From NCBI GenBank assembly GCA_966674685.1, contig CBKWJC010000029.1, positions 1 to 64,000 on the forward strand: a stretch of DNA of 64,000 nt, given 5' to 3'. The stretch is from Thainema sp966674685 (GTDB lineage Bacteria > Cyanobacteriota > Cyanobacteriia > Phormidesmidales > Phormidesmidaceae). Shown one piece after another: positions 8,652 to 16,234 of this stretch (position 1 is the stretch's first letter; each line of letters opens with the position of its first letter). Both the position numbers and the translations under genes were made by a program. Below the pieces are notes generated by a model, which was given only the letters and a program-made list of their open reading frames with translations, had not been told where the DNA came from and did not search any database.

Positions 8652-9059
8652 TTATTTGCTCACGCTTGCAGCCTTATAAGCGGCCCAGCCGCCGAGGTCG
8701 GAGATGTCGGGCCAGTTATATTGTTCGACCAGTTCTTGGGGATAAAGCATAGCGGTGAGGACTTCGCCGTCTTCGAGCACCACGTCAGCGGGGTACATGT
8801 TGGGTGGCTCGTTGGCCAGCAGATATTCGAACTCAGCTAGGGTCAGCTCGTAGACTTCGCCGGGAATGCTGATGCCGTCGGTTTTGACTTGGTAGATGGC
8901 GGGGTGCCAGCCATCGCCTGCGGCGTGGAGACGATAGAGGGGTTTCGTTTTGGCTTCTTTAATGAATGTGGCGTTCCCCAGATTTTCATGATCGGGCTGT
9001 CCCCGCAGGGCAGAACCACAAATAAAAATCCGCTTCGTTGCTGCCGTTGGCTCAGACAT
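8652..9059 (-). CDS. Gamma-glutamylcyclotransferase-fold protein (allophanate hydrolase C-terminal-like)
   Basis: A 135-aa protein starting MSEPTAATKRIFICGSALRG. The ICGSALRG start of the fold, GEVYELTLAEFEYLLANEPP and the C-terminal ML YPQELV region match the GGCT/AIG2-like group and the C-terminal domain of allophanate hydrolase (AtzF). The function of stand-alone members is not settled. The start at 9059 has AAAGGAGT with ideal spacing; a longer reading from TTG (9074) would overlap that site. It is convergent with the serine hydrolase and lies near an M20 amidohydrolase, so a role in amide or urea-type nitrogen metabolism is possible (inference). Confidence 0.72.
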   Translation of the reverse strand: MSEPTAATKRIFICGSALRGQPDHENLGNATFIKEAKTKPLYRLHAAGDGWHPAIYQVKTDGISIPGEVYELTLAEFEYLLANEPPNMYPADVVLEDGEVLTAMLYPQELVEQYNWPDISDLGGWAAYKAASVSK

Positions 9060-9612
9060 AGGTACTCCTTTCAAATATTTTGAATCCTTGATATAAAGGG
9101 CGCAGGTTTACATTTCTTCATAAATGCTGTGATAAACGGCACCGTAATCCGTCCGAACATCGAGCTGTTTCGCCTGAAGCCATCTGCATGGATTCGCCTT
9201 CAACCGGGAATTCTAGCAGCTATAGGAATACCAACTGTTCAAGCTAATTTTACGCATGGTTAATGAGGAATTGTTCGGTAAATGTGTAAGCCTACACAGG
9301 TTATCCGCAGATTAACTGAATACTGTATACAAAAGGCAGAATAGAATTGTCAAATCTGCTTGAGTGTGACTGAACTGATTTGTCTGAGCGGAATCTATAT
9401 GTAGAAGTTGATGATTCCAAATCCCTACGACAGGACGATCAATCTAATCTCCAACAAGCTTCAGGATGAACAGTAGACTCGCTGAAGTGGTTCAGTTTCA
9501 CCTGGCTCACGGCTAACCAGTTCTCACTCATCACCTCATTGATCCCTAGATCGATGTTCTGCAAATCGCGTTTCAACAAACCATAGCTAACCAGGGGAGG
9601 GACAACACAACC
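9060..9612. other. Intergenic region, no gene seen
   Basis: A 553-bp divergent region between the GGCT-fold gene and the M20 hydrolase gene, with no reading frame I can support. TGTGTAAGCCTACACA (9283-9298) is an inverted repeat with 6-bp arms and could be an operator. An AT-rich stretch with GTATAC follows at about 9320-9345. Confidence 0.5.
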
Positions 9613-10863
9613 ATGATCGCAATTACCCGGCAGTTCACGTTAGATGTCAATGGCGATCGCCTCAATGCCAGTATTGAGCGACTAGCTGAAATCGGTAAGC
9701 TCTCTCAGGGTGGCATTCGACGGTTGGCTTTTACATTGGAAGACCAAAAGGCGCGCGCCCTGGTGCAGTGCTGGATGCAGGAAGCGGGCATGATGGTTCG
9801 CATCGATACGGCGGGTAATTTAATCGGACGCTATGAAGGCAAAATCCCCCATGCTCCTGCGCTGGTGACGGGTTCTCATATCGATACGGTACCGCTGGGC
9901 GGTAAGTATGACGGCGTTTTGGGCGTTCTGGCCGGGATTGAAGTGGTGCGGACGCTGAATGAGAACCGGATTCGGCTGAATCACCCCGTCGAAGTGATTG
10001 TATTTGCCGATGAAGAAAGCAGCATGATCGGTGCACAGGGTATGGCGGGCACCGTGAAAGCGGCTGAGTACATTCATCCGCCCAATGATGAAGGCTCGAT
10101 TGAGTCCTGTCTGGAAAATATTGGCGGCGACTGGAACCAGATTCATACCGCTGTGCGATCGCGGGATAATATGGCGGCGTTTGTCGAACTGCACGTTGAG
10201 CAGGGCGGCGTTCTGGAGAGCCAAAATACAGAAATTGGCGTCGTTTTGGGTGTCGTCGGGATGCATCGCTATGCCATTCGGGTCACAGGCATACCCAATC
10301 ACGCTGGCACGACACCCATGAATCAGCGGCAGGATGCCCTGATTGCAGCGTCGCAGATTGTCCTCGCTGTGCAGAAGCTGGCGCTGGATGCGCCGGGTGA
10401 TCCAGTGGCGACTGTCGGTTCGCTGGAAGTCTTTCCCAATGCGGCTAACATCGTACCGGGTCAGGTGCATCTGACGGTAGATATGCGCGATTTGTCGCCG
10501 GACTGTTTGGCGCTGATGACGAAGCGACTGCATCGAGCGCTGAACGAAATTGCGCGGCAAACTGATACAGAAATTGAAATTGAGCCGATCTTGGTCGTCG
10601 AACCCTCGCCAGCCGCGAACCATGTGCAGAAGGTGATTGAGCAAACCTGTCAGGAACTTAACCTCAGCTACTGCCACTTACCCAGCCGTGCCGGACATGA
10701 CGCGATGGAGATGGGTCGCATCACCGACATGGGCATGATTTTTGTGCCGAGTCACCAGGGAATTAGCCACTCGGAAGCAGAATATACGTCACCTGAACAG
10801 TGTACGCAGGGGGCAAATGTATTGCTTTATACGTTAATGAAGCTAGATCAGGCGTATCGTTAA
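9613..10863 (+). CDS. M20-family Zn-dependent hydrolase (hydantoinase/carbamoylase type)
   Basis: An amidohydrolase of 416 aa, full length for the N-carbamoyl-L-amino-acid hydrolase/allantoate amidohydrolase/ureidoglycolate hydrolase group. It hydrolyses carbamoyl or ureido groups to free ammonia or amino acids. Two-metal ligands are visible: His89 in GSHIDTVPLGGKYDG with bridging Asp100, Glu134-Glu135 in FADEESS, a His in ELHVEQGG near 198, and a His in GISHSEAEYTS near 392. The dimerisation-domain signature HAGTTPM is also present. The exact substrate cannot be told from sequence. The start ATG follows AGGGGAGGG. A strong terminator lies after the gene. Confidence 0.88.
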   Translation: MIAITRQFTLDVNGDRLNASIERLAEIGKLSQGGIRRLAFTLEDQKARALVQCWMQEAGMMVRIDTAGNLIGRYEGKIPHAPALVTGSHIDTVPLGGKYDGVLGVLAGIEVVRTLNENRIRLNHPVEVIVFADEESSMIGAQGMAGTVKAAEYIHPPNDEGSIESCLENIGGDWNQIHTAVRSRDNMAAFVELHVEQGGVLESQNTEIGVVLGVVGMHRYAIRVTGIPNHAGTTPMNQRQDALIAASQIVLAVQKLALDAPGDPVATVGSLEVFPNAANIVPGQVHLTVDMRDLSPDCLALMTKRLHRALNEIARQTDTEIEIEPILVVEPSPAANHVQKVIEQTCQELNLSYCHLPSRAGHDAMEMGRITDMGMIFVPSHQGISHSEAEYTSPEQCTQGANVLLYTLMKLDQAYR

Positions 10864-10885
10864 GCTTTATCCCGAAAACCCCAGA

Positions 10886-10915
10886 AAAAGGACGGTGCTG
10901 CCGTCCTTTTATTTT
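10886..10915 (+). terminator. Rho-independent-type terminator
   Basis: AAAAGGACGG (10886-10895), five-base loop, CCGTCCTTTT (10901-10910), then ATTTT. It lies 22 bp after the stop of the M20 hydrolase gene. Confidence 0.85.
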
Positions 10916-10924
10916 GAAAGCATT

Positions 10925-11031
10925 TATAGCGCTTCTTGTGCTAATAAAGGGGGAGTTATTTTTTGGAAGCCGCGCGGAGAGCGGCTTCCAAAAAATAACT
11001 TGTACCTCAGTAGCTTAGGAAGGGCTATATA
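10925..11031 (+). repeat. 107-bp hairpin element, copy 1
   Basis: A 107-bp unit with TATA-GC ends and a central perfect 20-bp stem (10954-10973 with 10981-11000; core GGAAGCCGC). A second copy in inverse orientation at 41739-41845 differs at only a handful of positions. It has no coding capacity and is intergenic, so it is a candidate non-autonomous mobile repeat. Confidence 0.8.
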
Positions 11032-11094
11032 GCCATAGTTATAGTAATTCCAGTTAGGAATGATACGGATTCCGTATTAGCCACAACAAGAGAT

Positions 11095-11487
11095 TTAAAC
11101 GAGTTTGGGTAGTTCCAGCCAGTGATATAAATGCTGTTTAACCTGTTGGGTGAACTGCGATCGCAAGTCATATTTATCAGTTCGCATGGGCTTGCGTTCG
11201 TCGTTTAATACCCAGCCATAATCGCTGCTGAGGCGCAGTTTATCTTGCCAATCCGCAATCGACAGAATGAGCTGCGGAGACGGTGAATTGTCGTAGTCCA
11301 TCACGCGAAAGACGTAGTTGAAGGTGTTCTGGCTGGCGGCGGCCACGGTGGACGATTGACCAAACTCTTCGGCTAGCTGCTCCTTCACCCTGCGCGTCAG
11401 CTCCGGTTGATGGATATCTTCCAGTTTTCGCACCGATAGCGTAATGGCAAAGTAAAACTCTTCAACTGGAATAAACTCAAGCTGCAT
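11095..11487 (-). CDS. Conserved-looking hypothetical protein
   Basis: A 130-aa soluble acidic protein starting MQLEFIPVEEFYFA. There is no signal peptide or membrane helix and I do not recognise the family. Codon use and an in-frame HIP1 site (about 11158) match native genes. A GTG at 11505 would add six residues; neither start has a strong ribosome site. It lies 70 bp downstream of the GT2-TPR gene on the same strand and may be co-transcribed with it. Confidence 0.65.
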   Translation of the reverse strand: MQLEFIPVEEFYFAITLSVRKLEDIHQPELTRRVKEQLAEEFGQSSTVAAASQNTFNYVFRVMDYDNSPSPQLILSIADWQDKLRLSSDYGWVLNDERKPMRTDKYDLRSQFTQQVKQHLYHWLELPKLV

Positions 11488-11556
11488 TACGTTCCGTTCA
11501 CCCACTCGACATCGCTTAATTGGTTATCATGCCATGTCCAGGTACCTGCTAGGGCG

Positions 11557-12750
11557 CTAAACGGTAAATCCCATTTCCAATAGCCCCTGGCGGAGGCGCT
11601 GCGCTTCGGCTGGGTTGTGCTGGTCATGAATGGCCACGGCCTGATGGAAGGCGTCTAGGCTTTCGGGCACTCGACCCAGCTTGAGGTAAACGACGCCCAG
11701 ATTTTGGTAGGCATCGGCATAGAGTGGATTGATCTGGAGCGCTCGTTGGTAAGCTGCGATCGCACCTGCCAAATCGCCCAACCCCTTACGCACCATGCCC
11801 AAGTTGTAGTGTCCAGGCGCAAACGTCGGATCAATCTGAATTACCTGCTCATAAAGCTGTCGGGCTGGGGTGAGCTGGCCTGCTGCCTGCAAGATTGCGC
11901 CCAAATTAGTCAACGCTCCCAGCTTCAGCGACGGCAAGATGCGCTGCTGAATCGCGGCTTGGTAGTGCTGCACCGCCCGATTCGGATCGCCCTGCTGACG
12001 ATAGGCAATGCCCAGGTGATAGTGCAGCTCATAGGCAACACTGGGATCGAGCGTGCTGGTGTCCTGTAACCCTCGCTTCAAGAGTGCGATACCGTCTTGA
12101 ATCCGCCCCTGCTGAACATAGAGCGCGCCTAGTTTGCTGCACACATAGGCATCATGGGAATGATCGGCTAGATAGGAACTCATGGCGGCTTCGGCGCGGG
12201 CAAGTTTATCGCGACTTGCGATCGCACCGGGCTGGTAGCCTTCATGCCAAATTGCAACCTGTGGCAGCGACCGAATCTGCCACTGCGGTTCCTGCTGCAA
12301 AATCTCGGCCACGCTATCGTCAATCATGGCGTGGTAGGGGCGGGTGAAGTAAATCCTGGGATGCCTGCGAAACAGGCGTGAAACGAGGGAATAGGGCGAC
12401 TGCGCCGCGCCGATTTCTTGCCGGATTAAGTTGACAACTAAGGTACTGTCTGACTGAATCGCGTCTTTGATCGCGGGAATCGCATCCGGTGCAAGCTGTT
12501 CGTCGGCGTCTAAAACCAACACCCAGTCACCTGTAACGTACTGTAGGGCAGCGTTACGAGCCGCCGCAAAATCGTTAATCCAGGTAAATGAAGCTGCGAT
12601 CGCGCCAAATTCCTCGGCAATTTTCACCGTATCGTCGGTAGACCCCGTATCCAGCACAATCATTTCGTCCACTACGCCTTGTACGCTGGCCAAACATTTC
12701 GGCAGCGCCTCGGCTTCATTTTTGACAATCATGCACAGGCTAAGTTTCAC
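11557..12750 (-). CDS. GT2 glycosyltransferase with TPR repeats
   Basis: A 397-aa fusion. Residues 1-200 form a family-2 glycosyltransferase: LCMIVKNEAEALPKCL start, LDTGSTDDT, NDFAAARNAAL and the nucleotide-sugar/metal motif LVLDADEQ. Residues from about 200 to 390 hold some five or six tetratricopeptide repeats (for example YELHYHLGIAYRQQGD, APGHYNLGMVRKGLGD, ADAYQNLGVVYLKLGR). Such SunS/GT2-TPR proteins are common in cyanobacteria and are thought to act in cell-surface glycan or protein glycosylation, with TPRs binding a partner. No signal peptide is seen. The acceptor is unknown. Confidence 0.88.
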   Translation of the reverse strand: MKLSLCMIVKNEAEALPKCLASVQGVVDEMIVLDTGSTDDTVKIAEEFGAIAASFTWINDFAAARNAALQYVTGDWVLVLDADEQLAPDAIPAIKDAIQSDSTLVVNLIRQEIGAAQSPYSLVSRLFRRHPRIYFTRPYHAMIDDSVAEILQQEPQWQIRSLPQVAIWHEGYQPGAIASRDKLARAEAAMSSYLADHSHDAYVCSKLGALYVQQGRIQDGIALLKRGLQDTSTLDPSVAYELHYHLGIAYRQQGDPNRAVQHYQAAIQQRILPSLKLGALTNLGAILQAAGQLTPARQLYEQVIQIDPTFAPGHYNLGMVRKGLGDLAGAIAAYQRALQINPLYADAYQNLGVVYLKLGRVPESLDAFHQAVAIHDQHNPAEAQRLRQGLLEMGFTV

Positions 12751-12876
12751 GATAATTTATTAGGATAAATACAACGTTTTGTAAAACACAAAAAGTTTTA
12801 ACGTTTGAGGTGTGAAATATAGTTTGGGCTACATTTTGGTCTAATGCCCATGTTACTAACTTAATTACATCTCATC

Positions 12877-13836
12877 ATGGAAGAACAATATATCGGACTG
12901 ACTGCTTGTGATGAATGTGGATCAAAATTTCGAGTAAAACGCAAGCATCAGCATTTAGTGGGCCAGCCTGTCCGATGCCCAAAATGCAATAGCATTTTTA
13001 CGATGGGATTGGTTAACTTAAGTCCTTTTGAGACGGCTGCGATTGAACAAGAAAGCAGCAGTGTAACCTCGGAAAAGGGCAGTGTGACCTCGGAAAAGAA
13101 TGGAGAAGAGAACCAAGAACAATCACGACGGCGGACAAAAGTCGAAATCAAGCAAGAGCTAATTGATTCCATCTGTGAAAATTTTCGGTTGCTGCATCCA
13201 CGTCTAACGGAAATTTCTAATGCCGCACGTTCTTCAGAAGAAGCCGTTAGGATTTGGGTTGTTGATGCACTAGAAAAAGCGCTGGGCTATAGCAAAAGCA
13301 ATATAGATACCGAAATTTCTACAATAGGCGGACGAATAGATATCGCACTGCGGCAGGATAATCATGTATTCATGGTGATTGAATGCAAAAATATTCGAGC
13401 CAAGCTAAATAAGTCTGTTCGTGATCAAGCTATCAACTATGCAACAACTCTTTCCGCAGAATGGGCAGTTGTTACGAATGGGGCTATCTGGAAGTTATAC
13501 CGAGTTATTCCACAGCCTGGTAGAGATCCGCATGTCATCGAAATTTTTGATCTATCTTTGCTAGATGAAGACGGTGTCAGTGAAGCTGATGCTGAAAATC
13601 TTTACCTGCTAACATCTAGAGCTGTTTTTGGCGGTGATTTGCAGAAAATGAGCCATTTGTTAGCCTGCACAAGTAAGAAGAGAATTTTGAATGCTTGTTT
13701 GTCAGAGAGAGTTGTAAAAGCTTTTCGTCTAGAACTATCCTCTGTTTACAAGGATGAACATAACATCAGTGTCAAACTCGATGATGAAGAGGTTACAAAT
13801 GCACTACGAGAAGCCTTTTCGCTGATTGATCTTTAA
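12877..13836 (+). CDS. Zinc-ribbon plus PD-(D/E)xK restriction-like protein
   Basis: A 319-aa protein. An N-terminal zinc ribbon (Cys11-x-x-Cys14 and Cys34-x-x-Cys37) is followed by a linker with a short tandem duplication (SVTSEKGSVTSEK), then a nuclease-like domain at about residues 85-215. That domain resembles the HsdR N-terminal or type IV restriction fold: GGRIDIAL (Asp155) and MVIECKN (Glu169, Lys171) form the PD-(D/E)xK core, followed by a QAINYA helix. There is no helicase or methylase partner nearby. The gene lacks HIP1 sites and is AT-richer than its neighbours, consistent with transfer. It may be a stand-alone defence or DNA-repair nuclease (inference). Confidence 0.72.
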   Translation: MEEQYIGLTACDECGSKFRVKRKHQHLVGQPVRCPKCNSIFTMGLVNLSPFETAAIEQESSSVTSEKGSVTSEKNGEENQEQSRRRTKVEIKQELIDSICENFRLLHPRLTEISNAARSSEEAVRIWVVDALEKALGYSKSNIDTEISTIGGRIDIALRQDNHVFMVIECKNIRAKLNKSVRDQAINYATTLSAEWAVVTNGAIWKLYRVIPQPGRDPHVIEIFDLSLLDEDGVSEADAENLYLLTSRAVFGGDLQKMSHLLACTSKKRILNACLSERVVKAFRLELSSVYKDEHNISVKLDDEEVTNALREAFSLIDL

Positions 13837-13996
13837 AGAAATACCTTTTGCAACTGCTATACACGTCTTGATGTATGGATTGAGCTGATCCTGTTAGCAG
13901 AATGAAAATAGCGAATTAGCTAGTCTTCCATTAGGCAGATGAGATATCTTCTGTCGCTGTCTAACCTATGGGCAGTGTTACCCATAGGCAATAGCC

Positions 13997-14338
13997 ATGA
14001 TTGCAGCTCAATCCAATCCCCGTGCGGCTGAATGTATTGAAGCCTGTTTGCGCTGTTTGCAGGACTGCGAAAATTGCGCGACAGCTTGCCTTAACAGCGA
14101 CATGGTGCAGATGATGGCACAGTGTATTCAGCGGTGTCGCGACTGTGCTGATACCTGTAGTCTCTGTTCGCGGCTGATGGCGCGTCGGTCTGAAATTGCC
14201 GCTTATATGTGTCAAGCCTGTGCCGAAGCTTGCGATCGCTGTGCTGCAGAATGTGGCCAACACGACGCGGAGCACTGCCAGCGCTGCGCTGAATCCTGTC
14301 GCCGCTGTGCTGACTTATGCCGTCAAATGGCTGCATAA
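13997..14338 (+). CDS. Four-helix-bundle copper-storage-like protein (Csp type)
   Basis: A 113-aa protein with 21 cysteines, nearly all in CxxxC or CxxC spacing along predicted helices (CIEACLRCLQDCENC, CQACAEACDRCAAEC, CAESCRRCADLC). This matches the DUF326 / Csp3 copper-storage family, whose tubes of inward-facing Cys bind many Cu(I) ions. There is no signal peptide, so the cytosolic Csp3 type fits. An ATG at 13997 precedes the first Cys helix by 12 residues. It appears monocistronic; no copper regulator or ATPase is adjacent. Confidence 0.85.
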   Translation: MIAAQSNPRAAECIEACLRCLQDCENCATACLNSDMVQMMAQCIQRCRDCADTCSLCSRLMARRSEIAAYMCQACAEACDRCAAECGQHDAEHCQRCAESCRRCADLCRQMAA

Positions 14339-14451
14339 TACGGTTTCTTCTCAATGTCGCTATACAGCAATAATTGTTAGTAACGTGAGGCGAGAGGAGT
14401 GAGGAGTAAGGAGTTTTGAGTTTTTAATGTTGAGTTTTGAATAATTGGTCT

Positions 14452-14514
14452 AACTCAGTATTCAGCATTCAGCACTGGACTCATCTGTAGGGTTTAAATT
14501 GCAGAATTGATATA
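14452..14514 (+). repeat. Dispersed ~60-bp repeat, copy 1
   Basis: This segment, containing CAGCACTGGAC, ATCTGTAG and AAATTGCAGAA, recurs with few changes at 50646-50699. Both copies are preceded by GAGGAGTGAGG-type sequence. It is intergenic and non-coding. Confidence 0.7.
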
Positions 14515-14609
14515 GCGGTAGTCATTTTGGTTAGGACAGTGTTTTAACAGAGCTGACTATGCCGATGTAAGACAGCACTATTGCTATGTGAGTTTGAATT
14601 CATGCATAA

Positions 14610-14650
14610 ACAGGGATGTGGAGCAGTGAGGAACTGCTCCACATCCCTGT
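14610..14650. repeat. 17-bp perfect hairpin
   Basis: ACAGGGATGTGGAGCAG (14610-14626) pairs perfectly with 14634-14650 across a 7-base loop. Confidence 0.8.
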
Positions 14651-14653
14651 CTA

Positions 14654-14756
14654 ATATCAAATCTGTGTATAGGAACCCGATTTCTTTTTTGTGAGACGTT
14701 TGCGCCGCAAACGTTTCACAAAAAAGAAGTTATGGGTTTTTAACTAGACTTGATAT
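14654..14756. repeat. Hairpin element A (TATCAAATC-GTGTATAGGAACCC family)
   Basis: The ends are ATATCAA (14654) and TTGATAT (14750). A left motif AATCTGTGTATAGGAACCC is followed by a 23-bp stem (14682-14704 with 14706-14728, one G-T pair) with core TTGTGAGACGTTTGCG. The left motif and the TTTTGTGAAA-like stem recur at 57589-57690 and 58382-58460. Confidence 0.65.
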
Positions 14757-14781
14757 AACTTATTGCCGAACCTAACTTGCT

Positions 14782-15942
14782 CTAGCGATTAACGGGCGTG
14801 CCGGGAGTCCGTCCACCCTCGTCATTGCTGCCGCCGCGAGGTGCGGAGTTACCCGGATCGCAGCCTTCTGCACCGTTGCCGATGCCTTGGTTGCAGTTTT
14901 GACGCCGATTGCGATCGCGATCATCATTGTCGTCATCGTCATCCACATCAATATCCACATCGACATCGTCGTCATCGTCATCGTCATCGTCAACATCAAT
15001 ATCAACATTGGTACGAGTTTCAGTTGTCGTGGTGGTGGTCTGTCCCTGGTTGACCCGAATCAGCTGTAGGCCCGAGAAATTCACGTTGTTGACGATGTAA
15101 GAAGACTGAATGCTTTCTACGCGACCGAGGTAGGCCAACGTCTGGTAGACAAAGCCACACGCCTCAGAGCGGCTGACGAACTGAGACAAGTTTAGCGATC
15201 GCACTTGGGGATAATTCACCAAGATGCCGCGCTCAACCAGCGCCGCGATGATCACCCGGTACTGGCTAGGAATCTCGTCAGCATCATCAAAAATGCTCAG
15301 CAGTTGGTCAACGGATTGGCCGGAGGAAACTTGTGTAACCCCAAGTCCGCGAGCGAGCATCACCAGCATGTCTAAGCGAGTCATGCCGCCATCAACGTCA
15401 ATGCTGCCATTATTCAAATCGAGGAAGCCCATCGAGTAGGCGGTTTGAATAGCTTCGTAGGCCCAATAGCTACGAGATACGTTTTGAATCGATACAAGCT
15501 GCCGAGTAGCGGGCATGTCAAATGCCTGGGCAATCATGGCTGCATACTGCGCTTTGGTCAGCCGAGCCGAAGGGCGAAACTCGTTACCAGGAAAACCGCT
15601 GACAACCTGAATGGCAGACAGCCGATAGATGAAGTCATTGGCCCAGTAGTTTGAACTCAAGTCGGTGTAGCGTACCTGAGTTACGCTGGTTTGGCCAACC
15701 GTGGTTTGACCAAGGATGATCTCGCCGCCTTCTGCTTGATCGACGGTGTCAACAGCGACTTCATCCAGCAGCGCATCATCGAGCAGCCAGTTGAAGTCTT
15801 GAATCGGGCCATTGGTCGTGCCACTGGCAGTTTCGCCTGCGGCCAAAGCAGTGGGTGCAAAGCTGCTGCCGATGATTGCAGTGAGCGCAACAGCAGATAG
15901 GGGTAAAGCACGTCGTAATGGAGTCCAGCGAATTGATTTCAT
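14782..15942 (-). CDS. SLH-domain surface protein with Asp-rich tail
   Basis: A 386-aa exported protein. A signal peptide ends near LAA/GETAS (residues 1-35). Two to three S-layer-homology segments occupy about residues 85-255 (DLSSNYWANDFIYRLSAIQVVSGFPGNEFRPSARLTK split across the first motif; then a WAYEAIQTAYSMGFLD segment). A Thr-rich linker leads to an extreme acidic stretch of alternating Asp/Val and Asp runs (about residues 318-345), then a basic NRRQN segment and a Gly-rich end. SLH domains bind cell-wall polysaccharide; the Asp tract would chelate Ca2+ (inference). No porin beta-barrel is present, unlike the larger cyanobacterial SLH porins. Confidence 0.82.
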   Translation of the reverse strand: MKSIRWTPLRRALPLSAVALTAIIGSSFAPTALAAGETASGTTNGPIQDFNWLLDDALLDEVAVDTVDQAEGGEIILGQTTVGQTSVTQVRYTDLSSNYWANDFIYRLSAIQVVSGFPGNEFRPSARLTKAQYAAMIAQAFDMPATRQLVSIQNVSRSYWAYEAIQTAYSMGFLDLNNGSIDVDGGMTRLDMLVMLARGLGVTQVSSGQSVDQLLSIFDDADEIPSQYRVIIAALVERGILVNYPQVRSLNLSQFVSRSEACGFVYQTLAYLGRVESIQSSYIVNNVNFSGLQLIRVNQGQTTTTTTETRTNVDIDVDDDDDDDDDVDVDIDVDDDDDNDDRDRNRRQNCNQGIGNGAEGCDPGNSAPRGGSNDEGGRTPGTPVNR

Positions 15943-16195
15943 GATTTACTCGGTAGGTTTGTTTTTGTCAGTCGTCATTGAAATTGAGTGGCGACGCACC
16001 AGATGTAGTACCAAATTCGGTGTGAAACAGCCTCTAGCTGCCGCTGCTGTTAGACATGAGCAGCCAAATTAAGCCGATACTCGGCGCTTTGCGCTGTTTA
16101 TAGGCGTACATGACTATTTAAGCCGCGCTTAGGTGGCATAACCTCGGTAAACTTACGATAACTTTGTTAAATAGCACTAAATATGTGGATTAAAT
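15943..16195. other. Upstream region of the SLH gene
   Basis: About 250 bp, AT-rich toward 16140-16195, presumably holding the promoter of the SLH gene. I see no defined operator. Confidence 0.4.
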
Positions 16196-16225
16196 GAAGG
16201 GGCTGATCCGGAGAGCTGCCCCTTC
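16196..16225 (-). terminator. Hairpin after the APH-like gene
   Basis: GAAGGGGC (16196-16203) pairs with GCCCCTTC (16218-16225), ten bases beyond the stop of the minus-strand APH-like gene, followed on that strand by ATTTAATCC. Confidence 0.6.
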
Positions 16226-16234
16226 ACATTACGT

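Larger units (their letters stand above)
14339..14781. other. Repeat-rich intergenic region, no gene
   Basis: 443 bp holding a dispersed repeat (14452-14514), a fragment AACAGAGCTGACTA shared with 48369, a perfect hairpin (14610-14650) and hairpin element A (14654-14756). No reading frame is supported. Confidence 0.65.
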
